Below, one piece after another: positions 1-6,751 of a DNA stretch of 6,968 nucleotides; within the stretch, counting starts at the first letter, position 1, and each line of letters begins with the position of its first letter. The stretch covers positions 24,322 through 31,289 of the forward strand of contig NZ_LFEK01000010.1 of assembly GCF_001039265.1 (NCBI RefSeq). The letters run 5' to 3'. A program made the translations under genes and the position numbers. Source of the DNA: Synechococcus sp. GFB01 (GTDB lineage Bacteria > Cyanobacteriota > Cyanobacteriia > PCC-6307 > Cyanobiaceae). The notes beneath the pieces are model-generated. The model made no database searches. It saw only the letters and a program-made list of their open reading frames with translations, and had not been told where the DNA came from.

Positions 1-840
1 CCCCTCACCCCCGAGGTGCTCGACGACCTCGAGACCACGCTGCTGCGTGCTGACGTTGGCGTGAGCGCCACCGATCAGGTTCTGGAGGCTCTGCGCCGGC
101 GGCTCAACCAGGAGGTCGTGGAGCCCAGCGAAGGCATCCGCTTTCTCAAGCAGCAGCTGCGTGAAATCCTTGAGGCCCCTCTCGAGCGCAGTGGCGTTCC
201 CCTGCTCGCGCCCCAGCGGGATCGCCTCAACGTCTGGCTGCTGGTGGGGGTGAATGGCGTGGGCAAGACCACCACGCTGGGCAAGCTCGCCAATCTGGCT
301 GTGCGCAGCGGTTACAGCTGCCTGATCGCCGCTGCCGACACCTTCCGAGCCGCAGCCGTGCAGCAGGTGCAGGTCTGGGGTGAGCGCAGCGGCGTGCCGG
401 TGATCGCCAACCCCACGGCCAACGCCGACCCCGCTGCCGTGGTCTACGACGCGATCGGCGCCGCCAGGGCCCATGGCACCGAACTGGTGCTGGTCGATAC
501 CGCCGGTCGTCTGCAGACCAAGCACAACCTGATGGAGGAGCTGGCCAAGGTGCGCCGCATCGTCGACAAGCTGGCCCCGGACGCTGCGGTGGAGTCCTTG
601 CTGGTGCTGGACGCCAGCCAGGGGCAGAACGGTCTCAAGCAGGCCATGGCCTTTGCCGGTGCCGCTGGCCTCACTGGCGTGGTGATCACCAAGCTCGATG
701 GCAGTGCCCGCGGCGGCGTGGCCCTGGCGGTGGCCTCCGAGGCCGGTCTGCCGATCCGCTTCATCGGCGCCGGTGAGGGGATCCGCGACCTGCGGCCCTT
801 CAACAGCTTTGAATTCGTGGAGGCCCTGCTGGCCAGCTGA
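1..840 (+). CDS. ftsY: FtsY, signal recognition particle receptor GTPase (5' end outside window)
   Basis: FtsY is the membrane-associated SRP receptor. It binds the Ffh GTPase on ribosomes that are making membrane proteins, and GTP hydrolysis by the pair releases the nascent chain to the translocon. The frame is open from base 1 (PLTPEVLDDLE...), so the GTG at 16 is internal and the N-terminal part lies upstream. Counting codons from base 1, residues 1-65 are the end of the helical N domain (LLRADVGV at 14-21) and the rest is the SRP-type NG GTPase domain. All nucleotide-binding motifs are present: P-loop GVNGVGKTTT (83-92), DTFRAAAVQQ (113-122), DTAGRL (166-171), TKLDGSARGG (230-239) and the closing GAGEGIRDLRPF (256-267). 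The protein ends a few residues after this, as is usual for FtsY. TKLDGSARGG and the FtsY-type C-terminus without an M domain exclude Ffh. The P-loop and DTAG Asp/Gly are intact, so it should be active. Confidence 0.95.
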   Translation, partial: PLTPEVLDDLETTLLRADVGVSATDQVLEALRRRLNQEVVEPSEGIRFLKQQLREILEAPLERSGVPLLAPQRDRLNVWLLVGVNGVGKTTTLGKLANLAVRSGYSCLIAAADTFRAAAVQQVQVWGERSGVPVIANPTANADPAAVVYDAIGAARAHGTELVLVDTAGRLQTKHNLMEELAKVRRIVDKLAPDAAVESLLVLDASQGQNGLKQAMAFAGAAGLTGVVITKLDGSARGGVALAVASEAGLPIRFIGAGEGIRDLRPFNSFEFVEALLAS

Positions 841-847
841 GGCCGGC

Positions 848-853
848 TATCTT
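848..853 (+). promoter_or_regulatory. Possible -10 box upstream of the phosphatase gene
   Basis: In the 36-base gap after ftsY, TATCTT (848-853) is preceded by GGC and fits the TAxxxT pattern of cyanobacterial -10 boxes. It is A/T-rich in an otherwise GC-rich stretch, and lies 23 bases before the chosen start codon. I see no good -35 box, so this is a weak call; the gene could equally be read through from ftsY. Confidence 0.25.
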
Positions 854-876
854 GCAGGCTCCGCAGCGGCCGTGCG

Positions 877-2298
877 GTGAGCCAGATGCCGCCATCCCGC
901 CCAGCAGCAGCCCATCCAGCCGTTGCGCAGGCCGACGCCACGGCAACGCTGCGCCAGTTGATGGACAGCCTCAGCCGGGAGCAGCGCCGCAACCAGGAGC
1001 TCATCGCCTCGCTGGCCTTTCTGCTGCGCAGCTTCACCAACATCGGCCGCTTTCTGGAGGTCGTACCACTGGTGGTGAGCCAGCTGATGGAGGCCGATGG
1101 CTCCCTGCTGGTGCCCCTCCATGAGGACGGCAAGCTCTGGCGCGATCAGCTGCAGGCCGTGCCCCAGGAGCGCTGCAGCGAGGCGCTGCGTCAGCTCGCT
1201 GCAGCGCCTGACAGCGAACTCACCGCCCTGCAGGGGGAGGCCTCCGTGGCGGCCTGGCTGGACCAGCGGATCGGCCGGACGCTCGGAGAGGTGCAGCTGT
1301 TCGCCACCTCGGTGATGGCGCGCAGCCAGCTGCATGGCCGGCTTTATGTGTTCAGCCGACGCGAGGGCTATGGCTGGAGTGAGATCCGGCGCCGTCACCT
1401 GCAGCTGGTGGCCGATCTCTGCGGCGTGGCTCTGGAGAGCGATGGTCTGCAGCAGAATCTGCGCCGCCATCAGCGGCTCGATCGCCAGCTCAGCATCGGC
1501 GCCGAGATCCAGGCCCAGCTCCTGCCGGATCGCTGTCCGGTGATCGAGGGGGTCGAGCTCGCCGCTCGCTGCCGGCCCGCCTACGAGGTGGGTGGCGACT
1601 ACTACGACTTCATCCCCACCCAGCCGAACCTGCAGGGAAAGCAGCTCGAGCAGGCGCGATGGGCGCTGGTGATGGGCGATGTGATGGGCAAGGGGGTGCC
1701 GGCAGGCCTGCTGATGACCCTGCTGCGCGGCATGCTGCGGGCCGAGGTGCTCAGCGGCCTCGCGCCCGATCGGATCCTGCAGGATCTCAACCAGCTGGCC
1801 CAGCAGGATCTGGCCCGCTCCCACCGTTTCGTGACCCTCTTCTATTCCGACTACGACCCTCTCAGCCGACTGCTGCGCTACGCCAATGCGGCCCACAATC
1901 CGCCGCTGCTCTGGCGGCGACGGGCCAACCGGGTGGAGCGGCTCGATGCCCCGGGCCTGTTGATCGGCCTGCAGCGTCATGCCGACTATGGCGTGGGAGA
2001 GAGCGTGCTCGATCCCGGCGATGTGGCGCTTCTCTACACCGATGGTGTCACCGAGGCGACGGGCTTCAGTGGCGATCGTTTCGATGAGGAGCGGCTGCAG
2101 CGCAGTTTCCATGGCGTCTGCCGCTCCGGTGTCGGGGCCCAGGCGATCCTGGATCACCTGTTCGCCAGGCTCGATCGCTTCGTGGGGGCCGACCGCCAGC
2201 TTGAGGATGACGCCTCGATGGTCGTGCTGAAGCTGCGCGACGAGGTGCTGCTGCCCTCCCTGCCCGTCGGCTCCGGCGGAAGTCCGATGGCAAGCTGA
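877..2298 (+). CDS. GAF-like plus SpoIIE/RsbU-type PP2C serine/threonine phosphatase
   Basis: This is a metal-dependent (PPM family) protein phosphatase of 473 residues. Relatives such as RsbU and SpoIIE dephosphorylate an anti-anti-sigma (STAS) protein in partner-switching pathways; the substrate here is unknown. Residues about 25-190 look like a GAF-type sensory domain, which starts after a short helical stretch (LMDSLSREQRRNQEL). A linker with LSIGAEIQAQLLP (205-217) is typical of the entry to SpoIIE domains. The catalytic domain spans about 215-452. The metal-binding acidic residues are all visible: GGDYYDF (D241, D244), GDVMGKGVPAGL (D268), YTDGVTEA (D389) and EDDASMVVL (D444/D445), so it should be catalytically competent. 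There is no signal peptide or membrane segment, so it is cytoplasmic. The GTG at 877 was chosen as the upstream start in the gap; ATG at 886 (residue 4) is an equal alternative. argH follows after 21 bases, so the two may be co-transcribed. No kinase or STAS gene is visible nearby. Confidence 0.9.
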   Translation: MSQMPPSRPAAAHPAVAQADATATLRQLMDSLSREQRRNQELIASLAFLLRSFTNIGRFLEVVPLVVSQLMEADGSLLVPLHEDGKLWRDQLQAVPQERCSEALRQLAAAPDSELTALQGEASVAAWLDQRIGRTLGEVQLFATSVMARSQLHGRLYVFSRREGYGWSEIRRRHLQLVADLCGVALESDGLQQNLRRHQRLDRQLSIGAEIQAQLLPDRCPVIEGVELAARCRPAYEVGGDYYDFIPTQPNLQGKQLEQARWALVMGDVMGKGVPAGLLMTLLRGMLRAEVLSGLAPDRILQDLNQLAQQDLARSHRFVTLFYSDYDPLSRLLRYANAAHNPPLLWRRRANRVERLDAPGLLIGLQRHADYGVGESVLDPGDVALLYTDGVTEATGFSGDRFDEERLQRSFHGVCRSGVGAQAILDHLFARLDRFVGADRQLEDDASMVVLKLRDEVLLPSLPVGSGGSPMAS

Positions 2299-2319
2299 AG
2301 CGTCGCCCCGCCTGCCTCG

Positions 2320-3714
2320 ATGGCTGTTGAGTCTTCGGCCTCCACCTGGAGCAACCGCTTCGATCAGGGGCTGCATCCCGCCATCGAGCGCTTTAACGCC
2401 TCGATCGGCTTCGACATCGCCCTGCTGCAGGAGGACCTCGACGGCTCCATCGCCCACGCCCGCATGCTGGGCCGCTGCGGTGTGATCAGCGAGGTCGAGG
2501 CGGCCGAGCTGATCGAAGGCCTCGAGCAGGTGCGGGCCGAGGCGGCGCGGGGGGCCTTCAACCCGGGGCTCGAAGCCGAGGATGTGCACTTCGCCGTGGA
2601 GCGGCGGCTGATCGAGTTGCTCGGCCCGCTCGGCAAGAAACTGCACACCGGTCGCTCCCGCAACGACCAGGTGGGCACCGATCTGCGCCTGTGGCTGAGG
2701 CGTCGCATCGACGTGATCGACAACGCCCTGCTGCGCTTCGAACGGGCGCTGCTCGGCCAGGCCGAGCGCCATGCCGACACGCTGATCCCGGGCTACACCC
2801 ATCTGCAGCGGGCCCAGCCCATCTGCCTGGCCCATCATCTGCTGGCCTACATCGAGATGGCCGAGCGCGATCGCCACCGGCTCGCCGATGTGCGCAAGCG
2901 GGTCAACATCTGCCCGCTGGGGGCAGCGGCCCTGGCCGGCACGCCGGTGCCGATCGATCGCCGCGCCACGGCGGCCGAGCTCGGCTTCGAGGCGATCTAC
3001 GCCAACAGCCTCGATGCGGTGAGCGACCGCGACTTCGCCGTGGAATTCATGGCGGCCGGCTCCCTGGTGCTGGCCCACCTCAGCCGCCTGGCCGAGGAGG
3101 TGATCCTCTGGGCATCGGAGGAATTCGGCTTCTTGGCACTTTCCGACCGCTGCGCCACCGGCAGCAGCCTGATGCCACAGAAGAAGAACCCCGATGTGCC
3201 CGAGCTGGTGCGGGGCAAGAGCGGCCGTGTGTTCGGCCATCTGATGGGCCTGCTCACGATGATCAAGGGCCTGCCCCTCGCTTACAACAAGGATTTCCAG
3301 GAAGACAAGGAAGCCCTGTTCGACGGGGTGACCACCGTGCTCGATTGCCTGGAGGCGATGACGATCCTGCTGGAGGAGGGCATCGAGTTCCGCCCCCAGA
3401 GGCTGGAGGCGGCGGTGGGATCCGATTTCGCCAACGCCACCGATGTGGCCGACTACCTGGTGGCCCATGGGGTTCCGTTCCGGGAGGCCTACCAGCTCGT
3501 CGGCGGTCTGGTGAAGACCTGCCTCGCCGAGGGAATCCTGCTGCGTCAGCTGCCGCTGCAGCGCTGGCAGGAGCTGCACCCCGCCTTCGGGCCCGATATC
3601 TTCACGGCGATCGAACCCCGCCAGGTGGTGGCGGCCCGCCGCAGCGAGGGGGGCACGGCCTTCGAGCAGGTCAGGCTCCAGCTGCAGCATCACAGGGCCC
3701 GTCTGGGCAGTTGA
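2320..3714 (+). CDS. argH: Argininosuccinate lyase
   Basis: ArgH splits argininosuccinate into arginine and fumarate, the last step of arginine biosynthesis, as a cytoplasmic homotetramer of the fumarase/aspartase superfamily. The 464 residues match the usual family length. Family landmarks appear in order: WSNRFDQG near the N-terminus (10-17), [17 protein letters not shown] (109-125), [10 protein letters not shown] (158-167) with the catalytic histidine H161, and the superfamily signature [12 protein letters not shown] (281-292), whose serine pair 282-283 contains the catalytic base on the mobile loop. [10 protein letters not shown] (322-331), typical of ArgH, follows. The C-terminal domain includes ATDVADYLV (373-381) and a late GGTAFEQVR (444-452). 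The ATG at 2320 sits ten residues before the conserved SNRF block, which fits. The gene begins 21 bases after the phosphatase stop, with no clear Shine-Dalgarno sequence, as is common in cyanobacteria. No other arginine genes lie in the window. Nothing looks broken. Confidence 0.97.
   Translation: MAVESSASTWSNRFDQGLHPAIERFNASIGFDIALLQEDLDGSIAHARMLGRCGVISEVEAAELIEGLEQVRAEAARGAFNPGLEAEDVHFAVERRLIELLGPLGKKLHTGRSRNDQVGTDLRLWLRRRIDVIDNALLRFERALLGQAERHADTLIPGYTHLQRAQPICLAHHLLAYIEMAERDRHRLADVRKRVNICPLGAAALAGTPVPIDRRATAAELGFEAIYANSLDAVSDRDFAVEFMAAGSLVLAHLSRLAEEVILWASEEFGFLALSDRCATGSSLMPQKKNPDVPELVRGKSGRVFGHLMGLLTMIKGLPLAYNKDFQEDKEALFDGVTTVLDCLEAMTILLEEGIEFRPQRLEAAVGSDFANATDVADYLVAHGVPFREAYQLVGGLVKTCLAEGILLRQLPLQRWQELHPAFGPDIFTAIEPRQVVAARRSEGGTAFEQVRLQLQHHRARLGS
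2867..2874. repeat. HIP1 octamer GCGATCGC
   Basis: Exact copy of the highly iterated palindrome found in many cyanobacterial genomes, here inside argH. It supports cyanobacterial origin; no local function is implied. Confidence 0.8.
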
Positions 3715-3726
3715 TGGTGCCGGACC

Positions 3727-3732
3727 TAGGCT
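3727..3732 (+). promoter_or_regulatory. Possible -10 box for the RNA-binding protein gene
   Basis: TAGGCT lies in the 55-base gap between the argH stop and the RRM gene and fits the TAxxxT form of cyanobacterial -10 boxes. No convincing -35 box at the usual distance is seen. The RRM gene would be expected to have its own promoter, since its product type is often abundant and cold-responsive, but this site is a guess from position and consensus. Confidence 0.25.
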
Positions 3733-3769
3733 GACTCCGTTAGGGCCTGTGAGGCCTCCAGTCACTGTC

Positions 3770-4243
3770 GTGAGTATTTTTGTCGGCAACCTCCCCTTCC
3801 GGGCCGAGAAGGAAGACGTCTCCGAACTGTTTGCACCCTATGGCGAGGTTGTGAACTGTGCCCTCCCCCTGGAGCGGGACACCGGGCGCAAGCGCGGCTT
3901 CGCCTTCGTGGAGATGGCGGATGACGAGAGCGAAACCCGTGCCATCGAGGCGCTGCAGGGTGCCGAACTGATGGGTCGGCCGCTGCGCATCAACAAGGCT
4001 GAACCGCGCAGTGGCGGTGGCGGCGGTGGCGGCGGCGGTGGAGCTCCCCGTCGCGGTGGCTACGGCGGCGGCTATGGCGGCGGTGGCGGTGGCTATTCCG
4101 GCGGTGGTGGCTACGCCTCCGGCGGCGAGCGCGCTTCCGGAACCCGTGGCTGGGAGGACCGCAGCAGTGGTGAAGGGGGCGATGCCTTCGCTGCCGGGCG
4201 CACCCGCAGGCGTCGCAGCGGCGGTGGCGACTCGTTTCAGTAG
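3770..4243 (+). CDS. RRM-type RNA-binding protein with glycine-rich tail (cyanobacterial Rbp family)
   Basis: This is a 157-residue single-stranded RNA-binding protein. Cyanobacterial Rbp proteins resemble plant glycine-rich RNA-binding proteins; several are cold-induced and some take part in mRNA localisation or stability. Residues 1-78 form one RRM, with RNP2 IFVGNL (3-8) and RNP1 RGFAFVEM (42-49); the aromatic residues F4, F44 and F46 expected to stack on RNA are present. The domain closes with GRPLRINKAEPR (69-80). Residues 82-124 are almost pure Gly with Tyr, Ser and Arg (ten consecutive Gly, then GGY repeats), a low-complexity segment. The end is basic and hydrophilic (RTRRRRS at 144-150). 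The GTG at 3770 was preferred over the in-frame GTG at 3749 because family members begin with M(S/T)I(Y/F)VGNL. The 3' end overlaps dusA on the opposite strand by 7 bases, leaving no room for an intergenic terminator. Confidence 0.9.
   Translation: MSIFVGNLPFRAEKEDVSELFAPYGEVVNCALPLERDTGRKRGFAFVEMADDESETRAIEALQGAELMGRPLRINKAEPRSGGGGGGGGGGAPRRGGYGGGYGGGGGGYSGGGGYASGGERASGTRGWEDRSSGEGGDAFAAGRTRRRRSGGGDSFQ
4011..4110 (+). repeat. GGC/GGT glycine-codon repeat in the RRM protein gene
   Basis: A run of GGC and GGT codons (densest at 4012-4041, then interrupted GGY-type units to about 4110) encodes the glycine-rich tail. Such trinucleotide runs are prone to length changes by slippage and often differ between close relatives. 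Confidence 0.8.
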
Positions 4244-5283
4244 CCCCGTTCCTCCAGCTGCCGGGCAGCCAGCTCCAGCACCTCGGGAGCGGCGTTGCGA
4301 TCGCCGGCGGCCCTGCTGAGCTGATACCGCCAGTGGCGGGCCCCGCTCACGCCTTCCACCAGATGAACCAGATGGCGGGCGATCGGCCAGAGCCGCCCGC
4401 CACGGCCGCACCACCGCTCCGCGTAGGGCAACAGCCCGCGCAGCACGTGCGAGGGCGGCACCGTCTCCGGAGCGGCGGCATCCTCGAACAGCTCCCGGTC
4501 GATGCCGCACCAGCGCAGTGGATGGTCGTACACAGCCCGACCCACCATGGTGCCGTCGAGGCTCGTGCCGAAGCCATTGGCCTGCAGATGAGCGCGGCAG
4601 TCGTCGAGCGACTGCAGGCCGCCGTTGAGTTCGATCCGCCGCTGCGGGCGATCGCGCTTGAGCTGGTGCACCAGCTCGTAACGCAGGGGGGGGATCGTGC
4701 GGTTCTGCTTCGGATCGAGCCCCTCCAGCCAGGCCTTGCGGGCATGCACGCTGAAGCGCCGGCAGCCTGCCTCGGCCACGGTGTCGACAAACCGCAGCAG
4801 TTCGGCATAGGAGTCGCGGTGATCGATGCCGATGCGGTGCTTCACCGTCACCGGCAGAGGGCTCGCGGCTGCCATCGCCGCCACACAGCGGGCCACGTGA
4901 TCCGGCTCGGCCATCAGGCAGGCCCCGAAGCGTCCTTTCTGCACCTTCTCGCTGGGGCACCCCACATTGAGGTTGATCTCGTCGTAGCCCCAGTCGGCCG
5001 CCAGCCGGGCAGCCTCCGCCAGCAGCCCGGGGTCATCGCCGCCCACCTGCAGGGCCAGGGGGCGTTCCACGGGGTCGAAACCGATCAGACGCTCCAGCCG
5101 CCCTCCCAGTTGCGCCGCACCCGGCTCGCAGCGGGCATGGTGGAGTGCCTGTGCCACCACCATCTCGGTGTAGAGCAGGCTGTGGCGGGTGATCTGCCGC
5201 ATCAGCACCCGGAAGTGCCGATCGGTGTAGTCCATCATCGGCGCCACACTGAAGCGGTGACGCGGCCAGGCGGCATGCTGCAT
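4237..5283 (-). CDS. dusA: tRNA-dihydrouridine(20/20a) synthase DusA
   Basis: DusA is an FMN-dependent enzyme that uses NADPH to reduce uridines 20/20a in the tRNA D-loop to dihydrouridine. The 348-residue product fits the DusA length. Motifs in order: FMN-binding APMMDYTDRHFR (14-25), LLYTEMV (36-42), PLALQVGG (75-82), and NLNVGCPSEKVQKGRFGACL (104-123) with catalytic cysteine C109. Then follow VKHRIGID (147-154), SVHARKAWLEGL (178-189, histidine H180 near the flavin phosphate), PKQNR (191-195), ELNGGL (218-223) and GRAVYDHP (248-255). KVQKGRFGACLM and ARKAWLEGLDPKQNR are DusA-type rather than DusB or DusC. The ATG at 5283 was chosen because it has a good GGAGAGGA seven bases upstream and places the FMN motif near the N-terminus; the frame stays open up to 5463, but that extension lies over the flavoprotein gene and looks non-coding. 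It is convergent with the RRM gene and divergent from the flavoprotein. Confidence 0.93.
   Translation of the reverse strand: MQHAAWPRHRFSVAPMMDYTDRHFRVLMRQITRHSLLYTEMVVAQALHHARCEPGAAQLGGRLERLIGFDPVERPLALQVGGDDPGLLAEAARLAADWGYDEINLNVGCPSEKVQKGRFGACLMAEPDHVARCVAAMAAASPLPVTVKHRIGIDHRDSYAELLRFVDTVAEAGCRRFSVHARKAWLEGLDPKQNRTIPPLRYELVHQLKRDRPQRRIELNGGLQSLDDCRAHLQANGFGTSLDGTMVGRAVYDHPLRWCGIDRELFEDAAAPETVPPSHVLRGLLPYAERWCGRGGRLWPIARHLVHLVEGVSGARHWRYQLSRAAGDRNAAPEVLELAARQLEERGY
4297..4304. repeat. HIP1 octamer GCGATCGC
   Basis: Exact HIP1 palindrome within the 3' part of dusA. Confidence 0.8.
4648..4655. repeat. HIP1 octamer GCGATCGC
   Basis: Exact HIP1 palindrome within the middle of dusA. Confidence 0.8.
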
Positions 5284-5290
5284 GCCTCCA

Positions 5291-5298
5291 TCCTCTCC
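5291..5298 (-). promoter_or_regulatory. Ribosome binding site of dusA (decides the start)
   Basis: Read on the - strand, GGAGAGGA ends seven bases before the ATG at 5283, a normal Shine-Dalgarno spacing. It is the reason for choosing that start over longer upstream options. The site lies in the 19 bases separating the two divergent start codons. Confidence 0.5.
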
Positions 5299-5302
5299 AG
5301 TG

Positions 5303-6564
5303 ATGCTCCCTGAACGGGCGGCCGTGGTGGTGGCCGGTGGCGGAGCCGCCGGCTTCATGGCCGCGATCAGTGCTGCGGAGGCCGGCGCGGGCGATGTGCA
5401 CATCCTTGAGTCCACGCCCGAGCCGCTGCACAAGGTGCTGATCAGCGGCGGCGGTCGCTGCAACGTGACTCACGCCTGCTGGGATCCGCGCGCCTCGTGG
5501 GTCACTATCCGCGCGGTGGGCGGGCCCTGCGCGGCCCGTTCTCCCGCTTCGCCACGGGCGATGCGGTGGCCTGGTTCGAGGCCCACGGCCTCGAGCTGGT
5601 GGAGGAGCCCGATGGACGCCTCTTCCCCCGAGCCAACCGCTCCCAGGCCGTGGTCGCCTGCCTGCGGCGTGCAGCGACCGCTGCCGGTGTGCGGCTCCAC
5701 ACCGGCGTCAGTCTGCTGCGGGCCACCCCGTCTGCCGGTGACGGCTTTCAGCTGGAGCTCCGACGAGGCTCAGCCCGCCTCACCATGGGGGCTGGGCGGC
5801 TGGTGCTGGCCACAGGCAGCCATCCCAGCGGCCGGCAGCTGGCGAGTGGCCTGGGGCACGGCCTGGTGCCGCCGGTGCCGTCGCTGTTCACTCTGGCCCT
5901 GACCGGCGATCCCCTGCTGGCCCTGGCGGGTCTGGCCGTGGATCCGGCTGAGCTGGAGCTGAAGTTGCCGGATGGCCAGCGCTTCCGTGAGCGGGCCCCG
6001 ATGCTGATCACCCACTGGGGCCTGAGCGGCCCTGCCGTGCTGCGGCTCACGGCCTTTGCCGCCCGCGATCTCCGGACGTGCGGCTACCGCGGCGAACTGC
6101 GCATCCACTGGGCTCCCGGCCTGGGGCCGTCGGAGCTCGAACACCGTCTGCTCGCCTGCCGGGAGCATCAGGCCCGTCGGCAGCTGGGGAGCTGGCGACC
6201 CTGGCCCGAACTCAGCCGCCGCCTCTGGAGTCACCTGCTGCAACGCTGCTCGATTCCTGCCGAGCAGCGCTGGGCCGATCTCAGCAGGCTCCAGTACCTG
6301 GCACTTCTGGAGGCGCTGAGGAGCAGCCATCACCAAGTGAGTGGCCGCGGCCCCTTCGGTGAAGAGTTCGTCACCGCGGGAGGGGTGCCGCTGGGGGAGG
6401 TGAACCTGGCGACCATGGAAAGCCGTCTCCAGCCTGGCCTGTTTCTGGTGGGGGAGCTGCTGGATGTGGATGGCGTAACCGGTGGGTTCAACTTCCAGCA
6501 CTGCTGGACCTCGGGCTGGCTGGCTGGGAAGGCCTGCCTTGAACCACCCTCTGCCAAGGATTAG
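5303..6564 (+). pseudogene. HI0933-like FAD-binding oxidoreductase, split by a one-base deletion
   Basis: This flavoprotein belongs to the HI0933/YhiN/BaiN-like family (often annotated NAD(P)/FAD-dependent oxidoreductase); the reaction of cyanobacterial members is not established. The first frame (5303 to about 5492) gives the FAD Rossmann motif VVVAGGGAAGFMAA (8-21) and the family block VLISGGGRCNVTHACWDPR (45-63). It then loses homology. The frame one base on continues exactly where the family expects, with VGHYPRGG from 5497, then DGRLFPRANRSQ, ITHWGLSGPA, TAGGVPLGEVNLATME, GELLDVDGVTGGFNFQ and SGWLAG. Restoring one C in the 5493-5494 run (DPR-A-L-V-GHYPRG) gives an unbroken 420-residue protein of normal family length. 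Apart from this site nothing looks decayed, so the break is either very recent or a sequencing error. ATG 5303 is preferred because the Rossmann strand follows directly; ATG 5282 would share bases with the dusA start codon. Confidence 0.85.
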
Positions 6565-6675
6565 GAGGCTGCTGAAATCGCCGTCAAATCAAATCCTGCC
6601 GTCCTCTCTTGGGCCGTAGGGGGCCATGGTCATGGTCAGTTCCACCCAGGCGGATTTTTTCGCTTTCTGCAGCGT

Positions 6676-6693
6676 CCCCCCCCCCCGCCCCCC
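6676..6693. repeat. C-rich homopolymer (C11-G-C6)
   Basis: Eleven C, one G, six C in the non-coding part of the IS remnant. Runs like this change length easily by slippage and are error-prone in sequencing. Confidence 0.9.
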
Positions 6694-6751
6694 GGCATCA
6701 GGAGCCTTTGCCAGAAGCAGCGTCTTTCCTGATCCCCTCGCTGCTTCCCTT

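Noticed and set aside
847..3789. A 980-codon open frame on the - strand opposite the phosphatase and argH
   Set aside because: Its length follows from the GC-rich third positions of the + strand genes, which remove stops on the antisense frame. The translation is Gln/His/Leu/Gly/Ala-rich with no recognisable domain, and the + strand genes are unambiguous.
3740..4960. A 406-codon open frame on the - strand across the RRM gene and dusA
   Set aside because: It crosses two real genes in another frame and gives low-complexity Ala/Thr/Gly/Arg sequence opposite the glycine codons; no motif is seen.
4333..5313. A 326-codon open frame on the + strand opposite dusA
   Set aside because: Antisense shadow of dusA, whose DusA motifs are complete on the other strand.
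5480..5500. Programmed frameshifting in the flavoprotein gene
   Set aside because: No slippery heptamer, upstream Shine-Dalgarno stimulator or downstream hairpin is evident, and the family is normally a single frame; a deletion or error is simpler.
6644..6662. T-run (GGATTTTTTCG) as a terminator
   Set aside because: The bases before the T-run form only a weak, poorly paired stem, so an intrinsic terminator cannot be supported.
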